A stretch of DNA of 14,244 nt from an uncultured Verrucomicrobiales bacterium (GTDB taxonomy: Bacteria; Verrucomicrobiota; Verrucomicrobiia; Verrucomicrobiales; Akkermansiaceae). The position numbers were made by a program, and so were the translations under genes. Under the pieces are notes generated by a model. It ran no database searches and was not told the DNA's origin. It worked only from the letters and a program-made list of their open reading frames with translations. Numbering within the stretch: position 1 is the stretch's first letter; every line of letters starts with the position of its first letter. This document shows positions 1 to 7,019 of the stretch, piece by piece. The stretch lies in NCBI GenBank assembly GCA_937885815.1, contig CALABM010000037.1:1-14244 (forward strand), in the 5' to 3' direction.

Positions 1-1
1 C

Positions 2-271
2 TTTTGCAAGGATTTCGCCGTGGCTACGGTGTGTGGTCTTCTTTGCGCTCAGCTCATGAACCTGATTCCCGGCTGGAGCAAGAACCCCATCAACCCGCTC
101 ATCGGTTCCGCCGGTGTGTCCGCCGTTCCCATGGCTGCCCGTGTGTCTCACAACGAGGGCCAGAAGGCTGACCGCACCAACTTCCTGCTCATGCACGCCA
201 TGGGCCCGAACGTTGCCGGTGTGATTGGTACCGCCGTTATCGCCGGTTACTATATCACCACTCTGAACTGA
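2..271 (+). CDS. oadB: Na+-translocating decarboxylase beta subunit, C-terminal 89 residues (5' truncated)
   Basis: This is the membrane subunit that couples decarboxylation of a biotin-bound carboxyl group (oxaloacetate, methylmalonyl-CoA or glutaconyl-CoA type) to Na+ export. The frame is open from base 2 with no start codon, so the gene is cut by the window edge. The GTG at 20 lies inside the conserved run FAVATVCGLL and is not a start. Visible residues 31-47 read NPLIGSAGVSAVPMAAR. The N, G, S and R there have the same spacing as N373, G377, S382 and R389, the ion-path residues of Klebsiella OadB helix VIII (family knowledge). The last segment, from NFLLMHAMGPNVAGVIG to the TGA, is the usual final membrane helix. 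The natural substrate cannot be told from the beta subunit alone, so the symbol is generic (oadB/mmdB/gcdB). An intrinsic terminator follows 26 bases after the stop. Confidence 0.93.
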   Translation, partial: FCKDFAVATVCGLLCAQLMNLIPGWSKNPINPLIGSAGVSAVPMAARVSHNEGQKADRTNFLLMHAMGPNVAGVIGTAVIAGYYITTLN

Positions 272-297
272 TAACAGGATAACACAAGCTTATCTTT

Positions 298-336
298 CAG
301 CCGCCGCTCCGAAAGGAACGGCGGCTGTTTTTATTT
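298..336 (+). terminator. Intrinsic terminator of the decarboxylase operon
   Basis: CAGCCGCCG (298-306) pairs with CGGCGGCTG (319-327). TCC/GGA continue the stem inside, past a C-A mismatch, and it is closed by a GAAA tetraloop (311-314). A T-rich run, TTTTTATTT, follows directly at 328-336. Confidence 0.93.
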
Positions 337-340
337 GCAT

Positions 341-516
341 GAAAAGAGAAATGGCTACAAATGATTCCGAAGCCATTGTACGAAGGAAAAGCATAAAAGT
401 ATATCAACTCAACGCCGAAAGAGAGCACAGAAGCCGTTTCGACGGGCTTTACTCGCCCCTGCGGTTCTACCCTAATATCGAATAGCAAAACAGGCGAACG
501 CGCGCCAGTAACAGTC
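341..516. other. Gene-free spacer between two converging terminators
   Basis: No convincing protein gene is seen here. A minus-strand open frame across 297-638 runs through the SRP RNA and has no recognisable protein character. The only structure noticed is a short hairpin: AAGCC (431-435) with GGCTT (445-449), plus GT/AC, one bulged G and a TTCG loop at 438-441. It has only TTT after it, so it is at best a weak terminator. The stretch lies between the plus-strand decarboxylase terminator and the minus-strand SRP RNA end. Confidence 0.5.
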
Positions 517-622
517 AAAAAAAACGCCACCGAGACAGGCCCGGCAGATAAGGTCTGAATACCGCTGCTACCTCTCGGTCCTGACGGGGTTTTCCAGCCA
601 TACCTCCGGGGGCCCCGGTGGC
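517..622 (-). ncRNA. ffs: Signal recognition particle RNA, small bacterial (4.5S) type
   Basis: This RNA scaffolds the SRP with Ffh, which targets nascent membrane proteins to the SecYEG translocon. The diagnostic domain IV is on the minus strand at 585-564: GTCAGG, then ACC, a GAGA loop, GGT, then AGCAGC. Compared with the E. coli form (GUCAGG-UCC-GGAA-GGA-AGCAGC), the UCC/GGA pair is replaced by ACC/GGU. That is a compensatory change keeping the helix, and the tetraloop is still GNRA. The ends close as GCCACCG (622-616) with CGGTGGC (532-526), followed by eight T at 524-517 acting as the terminator tail. The length of about 106 nt is normal for the Alu-less small form. The 5' end is inferred from the closing helix and a promoter placed 7 nt upstream; the 3' end may be trimmed. 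Confidence 0.95.
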
Positions 623-628
623 AAGGAG

Positions 629-657
629 AGTTTGCCACAGTCTGCAGCAGGAGTCAA
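629..657 (-). promoter_or_regulatory. Sigma70-type promoter of the SRP RNA
   Basis: Minus strand: -35 TTGACT (657-652), 17-base spacer, -10 CAAACT (634-629). The -10 is weak at 3 of 6 but keeps A2 and T6. The seventh base downstream is G622, exactly the first base of the RNA closing helix, which supports the placement. An inverted repeat TGGCAA/TTGCCA (619-624/632-637) overlaps the -10 and start site. No protein is known for it here. Confidence 0.55.
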
Positions 658-690
658 GACATTATTCACTCTCCACGCATAATATGGCAC

Positions 691-725
691 AAAAAAAGCG
701 GGGCAATCCGTTAAGATTGCCCCGC
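691..725 (-). terminator. Intrinsic terminator of the small minus-strand gene
   Basis: Perfect 11-bp stem GCGGGGCAATC (698-708) with GATTGCCCCGC (715-725), a 6-base loop, and seven T on the minus strand (697-691). It begins 20 bases after the stop of the 75-residue gene and shields the SRP RNA promoter from read-through. Confidence 0.94.
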
Positions 726-745
726 GTAAGAGGATAAATCCTTTA

Positions 746-973
746 TCAGGTTGCTATGCCGAAGTGGCGCTGGATGTCCGCAAAGATGCGATCGCGCAGA
801 GTGCGAGCCTTCTTAATATCCCTGGTACGCAGGGAGAAGCGGAGACGCTCTGCTGTGGCATCCGGCTTATGAACCGTAACGTGGCACCACCATACACCGC
901 GGTTATTCCACAGGTGGTGGTTAAGGTTGTCATCGTTAATACGAAGCGCGATTTTAGTCTGTTGGGGTGTCAT
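746..973 (-). CDS. Small conserved-looking protein of unknown function (75 aa), integrase-arm-like
   Basis: Not confidently recognised. It is 75 residues, soluble, basic, and lacks a signal peptide or membrane segment. The middle contains NHHLWNNRGVWWCHVTVH (residues 18-35). The second half, RLRFSLRTRDIKKARTLRDR (residues 43-62), is a strand-turn-helix pattern. Its SLxTRDxxxAxxxRD form resembles the N-terminal arm-binding domain of tyrosine recombinases (resemblance only; no catalytic domain follows). The perfect terminator right after the stop argues strongly that it is a real single-gene unit. The ATG at 973 has no Shine-Dalgarno, as for neighbouring genes. The plus-strand frame at 764-979 is its antisense shadow. 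It could be a lineage-specific DNA- or RNA-binding protein; the function is unknown. Confidence 0.72.
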   Translation of the reverse strand: MTPQQTKIALRINDDNLNHHLWNNRGVWWCHVTVHKPDATAERLRFSLRTRDIKKARTLRDRIFADIQRHFGIAT

Positions 974-1035
974 TTTTAGTTTCGAAATGCTTAGTCTGTT
1001 TATTCAGTAGGAAGCCTTGCGAAGTACCCGCGTTC

Positions 1036-1046
1036 GTTCTGAGAAC
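1036..1046. repeat. 11-base palindrome GTTCTGAGAAC
   Basis: GTTCT and AGAAC flank a single G. It lies about 60 bases upstream of the ATG of the 75-residue gene and just past a larger hairpin. The size would suit an operator half-site pair, but it matches no motif I can name, including the common LexA boxes. Confidence 0.3.
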
Positions 1047-1052
1047 AGCCCC

Positions 1053-1104
1053 GCGGCACTCAGTAATCTTCTGATTCGAAAAGATAGACTCACTGAAGTG
1101 CCGC
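1053..1104 (-). other. Bulged hairpin in the rpmB 3' untranslated region
   Basis: On the minus strand GCGGCACT (1104-1097) pairs with AGTGCCGC (1060-1053). After a bulged T, CAGT (1095-1092) pairs with ACTG (1064-1061). ATCTT/AAGAT (1085-1081/1070-1066) can form an inner stem. No U-tract follows, so it is not a typical intrinsic terminator. It may protect the rpmB transcript end, assist termination, or be part of an unrecognised structured RNA. Confidence 0.5.
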
Positions 1105-1141
1105 CCCGTTCAAAAAAAGTGACGTTTTTCTGAGGGGGGGA

Positions 1142-1420
1142 TTAATAAAGAATCCCGGCCTTCTTGAGAACGTTGTAGGCACCGTTCTTGGAAATAGTGC
1201 GAAGAGCCTTGCAGGAAAGCTTCATGCGGATGTAACCACCACGGCCGCCGTTGAGCTCAGGCACCCAGATACGCTTCTCCTGAAGGTTCGGGTAGACCGT
1301 ACGGTTGACAGTCTTAGTGACGTGACGACCGATACCGCCCTTCTTCTTGGCAAGACCGGAGCGATGAATGCGGCGGCCCTTATGCGGCATGGCAAACGTG
1401 ATATTGCAGATTCTGGACAT
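1142..1420 (-). CDS. rpmB: 50S ribosomal protein bL28
   Basis: A structural protein of the large ribosomal subunit. The 92-residue product starts MSRICNITF, has the basic GRRIHRSGLAKKKGG stretch, then TVYPNLQEKRIWVPE (residues 41-55), matching the bL28 core 'PNLxxxRxW'. It ends with the KLSCKALRTISKNG helix and GAYNVLKKAG. The length is slightly over the usual 70-80 because of a longer N-terminal half. The family-typical MSR start, 37 bases after a good -10 box, decides the ATG; an internal ATG at residue 11 (MPHKGRR) is too far in. rpmG, which often follows rpmB, is not present. No Shine-Dalgarno is seen before the start. Confidence 0.95.
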   Translation of the reverse strand: MSRICNITFAMPHKGRRIHRSGLAKKKGGIGRHVTKTVNRTVYPNLQEKRIWVPELNGGRGGYIRMKLSCKALRTISKNGAYNVLKKAGILY

Positions 1421-1456
1421 AAGATTTTCTACGGTTAAAAAGATTAGCGGAGCAGT

Positions 1457-1484
1457 ATTTTACACTATTTCTGGCATACGTCAA
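1457..1484 (-). promoter_or_regulatory. Promoter of rpmB
   Basis: Minus strand: -35 TTGACG (1484-1479), 16-base spacer, -10 TAAAAT (1462-1457). Five of six bases match in each box. It predicts a leader of about 30 nt before the rpmB ATG. Confidence 0.75.
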
Positions 1485-1607
1485 GGCGAATTTGCATTTT
1501 TCCGCAAAAATCTTGAAAAACTAAGCTCCAGAGCAATAAATATGAGAGAAGAGTAGAGAATGGAAAGAGTGAAGCTGTGTCATAGCCATGCAAGACATGG
1601 AACATGC

Positions 1608-1634
1608 TTGAAAGAAGGGCTGAGACGTGATAAT
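1608..1634 (+). promoter_or_regulatory. Candidate promoter of the MoxR/Bat operon
   Basis: TTGAAA (1608-1613) and GATAAT (1629-1634, five of six to the -10 consensus) are separated by 15 bases, which is short. Using TAATTT at 1631 gives 17 bases but a poorer box. A second TTGAAA at 1513 with an A/T-rich stretch near 1537 is an alternative. The leader would be only about 12 nt. Confidence 0.35.
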
Positions 1635-1653
1635 TTAAATAAACGAGCGAACA

Positions 1654-2637
1654 ATGAATACCGAGCAATTCAACGAAGAGATAGCGCTAAGCTCTGCCTG
1701 GGTGAACGTGGTAAAAATGGAGATGGCGCGGGTGGTGGTAGGCCAGCAGGAGCTGATAAACCGCCTGATATTGAGTCTACTCTGCAAGGGGCACGTTCTT
1801 TTGGAAGGCGTTCCCGGACTGGCTAAAACGCTTTCTGTAAAAGCACTGGCAGGCACACTGCGCGCCGGGTTCTCGCGCATCCAGTTCACGCCGGATTTGC
1901 TGCCTGCAGACTTGCTGGGCACCATGGTTTATAACCCGGATGAGCACCGCTTCAGTGCGAAAAAGGGCCCCATTTTCTCCAATCTGATACTGGCAGACGA
2001 AATCAACCGCGCACCGGCCAAGGTGCAGAGTGCCCTTCTTGAAGCCATGCAGGAGCGCCAGGTAACACTGGGCGAGACAAGCTATGCGCTGCCAAATCCC
2101 TTCCTTGTACTGGCCACTCAGAACCCCATTGAGCAAGAAGGTACCTACCAGCTCCCGGAAGCCCAGCTAGACCGCTTCCTCTTCAAAGTGCTTGTAGATT
2201 ATCCCACGAGAGAAGAAGAGCTGCGCGTGCTGGAGCTCATGAGCAAAACATCCGGCACTCCGACCACATGCCCGGTTGTCACAGAGGAGGAAATTGAGCA
2301 CTCTCGCTCCCTGATGAACCAAATCTTTACGGATCCTGCCGTTGAGCGCTACATTGTGGATCTCGTTCGCGCCACCCGAGCACCGGGCAAGCTGGACAGG
2401 AGCTTGGATGGTCTGGTACGAGCCGGAGCTTCCCCCCGTGCTACCATTAACATAGCTTTGGCAGCAAAGGCGCTCGCCTTCACACGCCAGCGCGGGTACG
2501 TAACTCCGCAGGATGTGAAGGATTTGGCACATGATATTCTGCGCCACCGCATTCTGCTCTCCTATGAAGCGGAGGCCGCGAATGTGACAAGTGACAACAT
2601 CATAGACCACATCCTTTCAAAGGTTCCCGTGCCGTAA
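1654..2637 (+). CDS. MoxR-family AAA+ ATPase
   Basis: A cytoplasmic AAA+ chaperone-like ATPase of the MoxR class, thought to remodel or load metal into VWA-domain proteins encoded beside it. Walker A is GVPGLAKT (residues 52-59; the MoxR-typical Ala before Lys). Walker B is LILADE (111-116), followed by INRAPAKVQSALLEAMQE. ATQNP (154-158) is the sensor-1 region, QLDRF (171-175) carries the arginine finger, and GASPRA (258-263) is sensor 2. At 327 residues it has the usual length. It heads a run of seven plus-strand genes with gaps of 26 bases or less or overlap, and DUF58 follows after 26 bases. The start MNTEQFNEE is the first ATG after a short A/T-rich leader with no Shine-Dalgarno. Which neighbour is its client is inferred from context. 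Confidence 0.95.
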   Translation: MNTEQFNEEIALSSAWVNVVKMEMARVVVGQQELINRLILSLLCKGHVLLEGVPGLAKTLSVKALAGTLRAGFSRIQFTPDLLPADLLGTMVYNPDEHRFSAKKGPIFSNLILADEINRAPAKVQSALLEAMQERQVTLGETSYALPNPFLVLATQNPIEQEGTYQLPEAQLDRFLFKVLVDYPTREEELRVLELMSKTSGTPTTCPVVTEEEIEHSRSLMNQIFTDPAVERYIVDLVRATRAPGKLDRSLDGLVRAGASPRATINIALAAKALAFTRQRGYVTPQDVKDLAHDILRHRILLSYEAEAANVTSDNIIDHILSKVPVP

Positions 2638-2663
2638 GCTCTTGCATTAGCTGCTCTCCGCTC

Positions 2664-3554
2664 ATGGATAAGACACAGGAAATCATGCAGCAGGTGCGCC
2701 GCATCGAGATGCAGGCGCGCAGGCTTGTTACCGCCACCTTCGCCGGGCAATACCGCTCCGGCTTTCGTGGCCAAGGGCTGGATTTTGATGATTTCCGAGA
2801 ATATATGCCGGGGGATGAACCCCGCTTCATAGACTGGAAAGTGACGGCCCGCACCGGCACGCCGTATGTGAGAAAGTTCCACGAGGAGCGAGAACAAGCG
2901 CTGCTGCTGGCGGTGGATACGAGTGCCAGCATGCGTTACGCAGGCGGGGGCTCGGCAGACAGTAAGCTGGAATACGCAGCACGCATCGCGGCTGTGCTTG
3001 CCTTCAGCGCCGTTCAGAATGGTGATAAAATCAGCCTGCTGCTTTTCGGCTGCCGTCCCCACTTGTATCTTCCCCCGGCCAAAGGCATGAAGCAGTGCCT
3101 GCGTGTGGTACGAGAGATTCTATCCGCCTCACCCGGGGGCGAGGACGACAGCATGGAAGACATCGCAACGGAGATTATCCTCACGCAGCGCAAACCTGCC
3201 ATGTGCTTCCTGATAAGTGATTTCCTCATGCAACCGGACAAAAAAGCCGTGGGCAAGCTCAGCTTTGTTCACGAGCTCATCCCCCTGCGAATTAATGACC
3301 CGCTGGAAGTAGAGCTGCCGATTGTGGGAAGCTTCTACGCACAGGATCCCGAAAGTGGTGAGCAATTCATCGTTACCCCGGGAGAGGAAGACAAGCGCAC
3401 CGCACACAATAAGGCCATGAGAGCTCATATGCTCAACTGGGAACGCACATTCACCCGGCAGGGTATAGATTATCTGAGCCTGCTCACACACTTGGATTTC
3501 ATGCCGGAGCTTCGTAAACTCTTTGCACGGCGCAGCCGCCTCTTTGCCCGCTAA
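2664..3554 (+). CDS. DUF58 domain protein with VWA-like metal site
   Basis: Second gene of the MoxR/Bat operon. DUF58 proteins nearly always sit beside MoxR; they are soluble VWA-like proteins presumed to link the ATPase to the membrane VWA partners (role inferred). The DUF58 signature FDDFREYMPGDEPRFIDWK is at residues 41-59. The MIDAS-like DTSAS is at 85-89, with a second acidic position in ISDF (184-187). There is no signal peptide or membrane helix in the 296 residues. The C-terminus LRKLFARRSRLFAR is strongly basic. The ATG follows the moxR stop by 26 bases, without a Shine-Dalgarno. Confidence 0.93.
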   Translation: MDKTQEIMQQVRRIEMQARRLVTATFAGQYRSGFRGQGLDFDDFREYMPGDEPRFIDWKVTARTGTPYVRKFHEEREQALLLAVDTSASMRYAGGGSADSKLEYAARIAAVLAFSAVQNGDKISLLLFGCRPHLYLPPAKGMKQCLRVVREILSASPGGEDDSMEDIATEIILTQRKPAMCFLISDFLMQPDKKAVGKLSFVHELIPLRINDPLEVELPIVGSFYAQDPESGEQFIVTPGEEDKRTAHNKAMRAHMLNWERTFTRQGIDYLSLLTHLDFMPELRKLFARRSRLFAR

Positions 3555-3575
3555 CCCCTGCTCTGCACCACCACG

Positions 3576-4139
3576 ATGAATGAACACATTCTACAAGCCA
3601 TACCGGAGCTGGAAGGAAACATACCGCCGGAGACGTTCATGGCATCAGATTTCCGAGAGCTTATCACCTGTGGCCTTGGAGTAGCGCTGGTACTGGCGGG
3701 GCTTGGAATCCGCATGATGTTCCACCGAAAAGCTAAAAAGCCGCAGCAGGCAGCACTAACGCCGCAGCAGCAGGCCGAGCGAGAGCTGGATGAACTGGCA
3801 GAGCAGCTCCCCCCCCTGCGCGAGTGCAGCCTAAAGCTCTCCATGATTATCCGCCGTTTTCTGACCGCTCAGGTGAATGATTCCGCCATGTACGAAACGC
3901 ACGAGGAATTCTGCCACCGCATGGATACCCTTTCCACCTTGCCGATTGCCTGCAGGTATGAAACCCGCTTCATTCTGGAAAGGCTGGCAGACATGAAGTA
4001 CTGTGGCCTCACGCAGCAAGATCCGCAGCAAGTACGCGTTCTTATAGAAGAAACCCGCGGCCTCGTTACGCTCATTACCAAAGCTCAGGAAGAAGAAGCC
4101 GCCGCTGCAGCAGCTATAGCCAAAGTGCAAAAATTATGA
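3576..4139 (+). CDS. Small single-pass membrane protein, DUF4381-like
   Basis: Third gene of the operon, in the place usually held by DUF4381-type proteins between DUF58 and the first VWA gene. The 187 residues have a short N-terminal part, one membrane segment at about 30-49 (ITCGLGVALVLAGLGIRMMF) and a basic RKAKK stop. The helical cytoplasmic part contains KLSMIIRRFLTAQVN (87-101) and YETHEEF (106-112), the usual conserved spots in this group as I remember it. The tail is a Glu/Ala-rich coiled stretch (EEEAAAAAAIAK). The stop overlaps the next start as ATGA, implying translational coupling. The family name rests on context and layout; the function is unknown but is probably assembly of the VWA complex. 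Confidence 0.75.
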   Translation: MNEHILQAIPELEGNIPPETFMASDFRELITCGLGVALVLAGLGIRMMFHRKAKKPQQAALTPQQQAERELDELAEQLPPLRECSLKLSMIIRRFLTAQVNDSAMYETHEEFCHRMDTLSTLPIACRYETRFILERLADMKYCGLTQQDPQQVRVLIEETRGLVTLITKAQEEEAAAAAAIAKVQKL

Positions 4140-5245
4140 GTCTTTTCTCCAGCATACCATTAGCAGCCACCCAAACGGGGGTACCTGAAGCAACACGAGA
4201 GTTCGTGCTGCAGGAGCCGGGCTGGCTGTGGGTGCTTTTGTTGCTACCGCCCCTGCTGCTGCTGCGCCGCTTCACAGGTACAGCAACAGGCATCAGCCAC
4301 CCAACCATCCGCTTTATAGCAGAGCAACTGCGCCGTCCGTCACGCTTGGCCGGGCAGATAGGCCCCATCTGCCTGAGCTTGGGCGTAGCAGCGCTTCTGG
4401 TAGCACTGGCCCGCCCCTGCTGGTGCAACAGCTACCAAGAGCAGAAGGTGAGCGGCATTGATATCATGCTCTGCTGTGACCTCTCCGGCTCCATGGCGGA
4501 AAGAGATATGGTGTTCACCACACGTGATGAGCAAAACCGCCGCAGACGCATTACCGTGGACCGCCTCACCGCATCCCAGCGCGTGATAAAGGAGTTCATT
4601 GATGCCCGACCGAATGACCGCATCGGCCTTGTGGCTTTCGCCGGCAAAGCTAGGCTCTGCAGCCCTCTCACGCTGGATCACAGCATGATAAATGATGTGA
4701 TAGACCAGTTCTATGTCATCCCGGAAAGCAGCCATAACCAAGGAAATGCTTCTGCACGCCCCGGCTACATCGCCCAGGACGGCACTGCCATAGGCTCTGC
4801 TATCGCTTCCGCCGCCACCCGCCTCAACGAACGCCGTGAAACAAAATCCAAGGTCATCATCCTCGTGACGGATGGCGTGAATAACAGCGGCACCATTTCA
4901 CCGACAGATGCGGCCCGCCTAGCAGCGGAGCTTGGCATTAGGATTTTCACCATTGCTATTGGCCGAGATAAACAGCTCTCTGATTACACCGCACAGGTGG
5001 ATTTATACGATGAGCCCACGCTTAAGGAAATAGCCCGGCTGACTGATGGAAATTTCTACCGTGCCAGCTCCGGTGCCGGTCTATTACAAGCCTTTGCCAG
5101 CATTGATAGGCTGGAAAAGACGGAGGCAACCCGCCGCACCTTCCAGAGCTATGACGAGCTATTCCCTTGGCCGCTGGGACTCGCCTGCGTCCTGCTTACA
5201 CTGGGCTGCCTCCTGCACTTCACACGCCCACGTCCTGCCCCCTGA
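4136..5245 (+). CDS. Membrane-anchored VWA domain protein (BatA-like)
   Basis: A periplasm-facing von Willebrand A protein of the Bat (Bacteroides aerotolerance) type. Membrane segments lie at about 30-44 and 78-94, followed by the VWA domain and a third segment at about 345-362. The metal-binding MIDAS is complete: DLSGS (115-119), the Thr in DGTAIG (T217), and TDG (D246). A 20-residue insert rich in charged residues (about 121-141) lies just after the first MIDAS loop. There are Cys residues before and inside it (C95, C97, C113, C114) that might form disulfides or bind metal. It overlaps the preceding gene by 4 bases and is followed after 19 bases by a second VWA gene. Its function in oxygen or stress tolerance is known only loosely for the family. 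Confidence 0.92.
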   Translation: MSLFSSIPLAATQTGVPEATREFVLQEPGWLWVLLLLPPLLLLRRFTGTATGISHPTIRFIAEQLRRPSRLAGQIGPICLSLGVAALLVALARPCWCNSYQEQKVSGIDIMLCCDLSGSMAERDMVFTTRDEQNRRRRITVDRLTASQRVIKEFIDARPNDRIGLVAFAGKARLCSPLTLDHSMINDVIDQFYVIPESSHNQGNASARPGYIAQDGTAIGSAIASAATRLNERRETKSKVIILVTDGVNNSGTISPTDAARLAAELGIRIFTIAIGRDKQLSDYTAQVDLYDEPTLKEIARLTDGNFYRASSGAGLLQAFASIDRLEKTEATRRTFQSYDELFPWPLGLACVLLTLGCLLHFTRPRPAP

Positions 5246-5253
5246 CCCGCGAT

Positions 5254-5259
5254 TATAAT
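5254..5259 (+). promoter_or_regulatory. Perfect TATAAT five bases before a start codon
   Basis: The 19-base gap before the second VWA gene contains TATAAT, with the ATG starting 6 bases after its end. That would give a leaderless transcript. No -35 match is found 16-18 bases upstream, so it could be chance. Confidence 0.25.
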
Positions 5260-5264
5260 ACGCC

Positions 5265-7007
5265 ATGAGCTTCTTATACCCCTACGTTCTGCTTGCCCTG
5301 CTACTGCCCATCCTACTGGCAGTAGTCGCCATACTTTCCCGGCGGCGCTCGCAGCAGGCATGGCAAATGCTGGTGTCCCCGGCGCACCGCGAGGAACTCG
5401 TAACCCGCTCACCATTCCACCGCACGGTGCTTCCGGCCATACTGGGACTGCTGGCTCTCACTTTCACCATTCTGGCAGCAGCTCGCCCCATCAATGGCTA
5501 CACAGAGGCCGGCGCTACCACCAATTCACGGAATATTCTCATCGCTCTGGATATCTCCCGCTCCATGGAAACGCAGGACGTAAAGCCCTCCCGTCTGGAG
5601 CAAGCCCGTTCCGCTGCTTATGAACTCATCAAAGCCCTGCCTGAAGATAAAATCGGGCTCATCATCTTTTCCGGCGAGGCAAACATGGTGGTACCGCTCA
5701 CCTATGACCACGCCTCACTGAGCGAGACGCTTCAGCACATAGACCGCAGCTGGGTGGCGACAGGCGGCACAAACTTCGGGCAGGTGCTGAACCACGCCAT
5801 GGAGAACTTCAAACGCTCCGCGCCGGATGGCACAAACGCTCTCATTATCCTTAGTGATGGAGAAGACACTGTACGCACTTCACCGGAAGCCGCGGCGGAA
5901 GCTCGTGAACGCCACCTTCTCGTCGTTACCGTAGGCATAGGCACTGAAACCGGTGGAACCATACCGGACGCCTATGCCGAAAACGGGCTCTGGCGAGATG
6001 CCTCAGGCCGCCACGTTGTAAGCAAGCTGAATGTACGCCTGCTGCGGGACTTCGCCACAGCCACAGGAGGGGCCTTTTACCACATGAACTCCGGCACGAA
6101 CTTATCCGCCTTCGTGCGAGAGTCCGTAGCGAGATTGGAACGCCACGAAGAAGCATTCTCGATAAACAAATGCCCGAACGATCTTTTCGTATGGTTTGCC
6201 GTTATCGCGTTGATACTGCTAGTGAGCGCCATACTGCTGAGCTCCGAATGGCGTAAAAGAGCCCATACCGCCCTGCTGCTGCCCATAGGCCTCCTCCTGC
6301 TCAACCAGCATGCACAAGCTGCCAGCAGGGAAAGCGCTGAGGCATATGCTGAAGGCAATGCTCTGGCCGCGCAGCAGCTCCATCAGGCCGCTCAGGAAGC
6401 GTATTCCCGAGCACTGCTGGATGATGACCCTGCCATGCAAACTGCCGCACTGCACGCTCTGGGTAATCTGGCCTCATCCACCACGTTTGACAAACTCAGA
6501 ATCATTTACGAGGAGCTCGCCTCCATGCCCGCCCTGCCGGATGGCTCAGCCCCGCAGCCTCCCCCCGAGCAATTACAAAGCATCGTGAACGAACTCAAGG
6601 AAAATCTCGTACTCTACCACGACGCCTTAAAGATTACACCGGATTTCGCGCCTGCCCGCACCAATATCTCCGGCATTAATAGGCTCATTGCTGAGCTGGA
6701 AAAGGAGATAGAACGTCTCAGCCAGGAAGCCCCCCAGCAGCCCCCACCCTCGCCGGATGAAGACAACCCGCAGGACGGTCACCCGAACGACCTGCCTCAG
6801 GACAATCCCGCCCCACAGGACAACAATCAGCCGCAGGACGAGGCTCCTCAGCAGCAGGATAAGCCCGAGCCTGAGTATAACGACCAGAGAGATGAAGAGA
6901 AAGCACGCCAGCGTGCTGAAAGCCTCCTGCGCATGCACATGGATGAAGAAATGGCCTCACCCATTCCTCCGCAAAATACTGCCATTCTCCCCGAAAAAGA
7001 TTATTAA
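5265..7007 (+). CDS. VWA-TPR fusion protein (BatB + BatC)
   Basis: The 580-residue product joins two usually separate Bat proteins. N-terminal half: membrane segments 5-24 and 55-73, then a periplasmic VWA domain with full MIDAS (DISRS 96-100, T169 in GGTNFG, D198 in SDGED), then a segment at 306-325. C-terminal half: a second hydrophobic segment at 334-353, ending LLLLNQHAQA with an AxA-like site as in a signal peptide. TPR-like helices follow (about 355-480), then a Pro/Gln/Asp-rich tail (489-540) and a charged helix. Positive residues at 26-28 and 330-332 place the loops inside, putting both VWA and TPR in the periplasm. The TPR part matches the place and makeup of BatC. The gene is 19 bases after the first VWA gene and 12 before the next. 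Confidence 0.92.
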   Translation: MSFLYPYVLLALLLPILLAVVAILSRRRSQQAWQMLVSPAHREELVTRSPFHRTVLPAILGLLALTFTILAAARPINGYTEAGATTNSRNILIALDISRSMETQDVKPSRLEQARSAAYELIKALPEDKIGLIIFSGEANMVVPLTYDHASLSETLQHIDRSWVATGGTNFGQVLNHAMENFKRSAPDGTNALIILSDGEDTVRTSPEAAAEARERHLLVVTVGIGTETGGTIPDAYAENGLWRDASGRHVVSKLNVRLLRDFATATGGAFYHMNSGTNLSAFVRESVARLERHEEAFSINKCPNDLFVWFAVIALILLVSAILLSSEWRKRAHTALLLPIGLLLLNQHAQAASRESAEAYAEGNALAAQQLHQAAQEAYSRALLDDDPAMQTAALHALGNLASSTTFDKLRIIYEELASMPALPDGSAPQPPPEQLQSIVNELKENLVLYHDALKITPDFAPARTNISGINRLIAELEKEIERLSQEAPQQPPPSPDEDNPQDGHPNDLPQDNPAPQDNNQPQDEAPQQQDKPEPEYNDQRDEEKARQRAESLLRMHMDEEMASPIPPQNTAILPEKDY

Positions 7008-7019
7008 AACACGCCGATC

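Noticed and set aside
297..638. A 113-codon minus-strand open frame
   Set aside because: It runs through the SRP RNA and the decarboxylase terminator and looks like no protein.
764..979. A 71-codon plus-strand open frame
   Set aside because: Antisense to the 75-residue gene, which has a terminator directly after it; this frame has none.
974..1141. A possible tRNA in the structured region before rpmB
   Set aside because: No acceptor stem, T-loop GTTCGAAT-type motif with the right spacing, or anticodon arm could be built.
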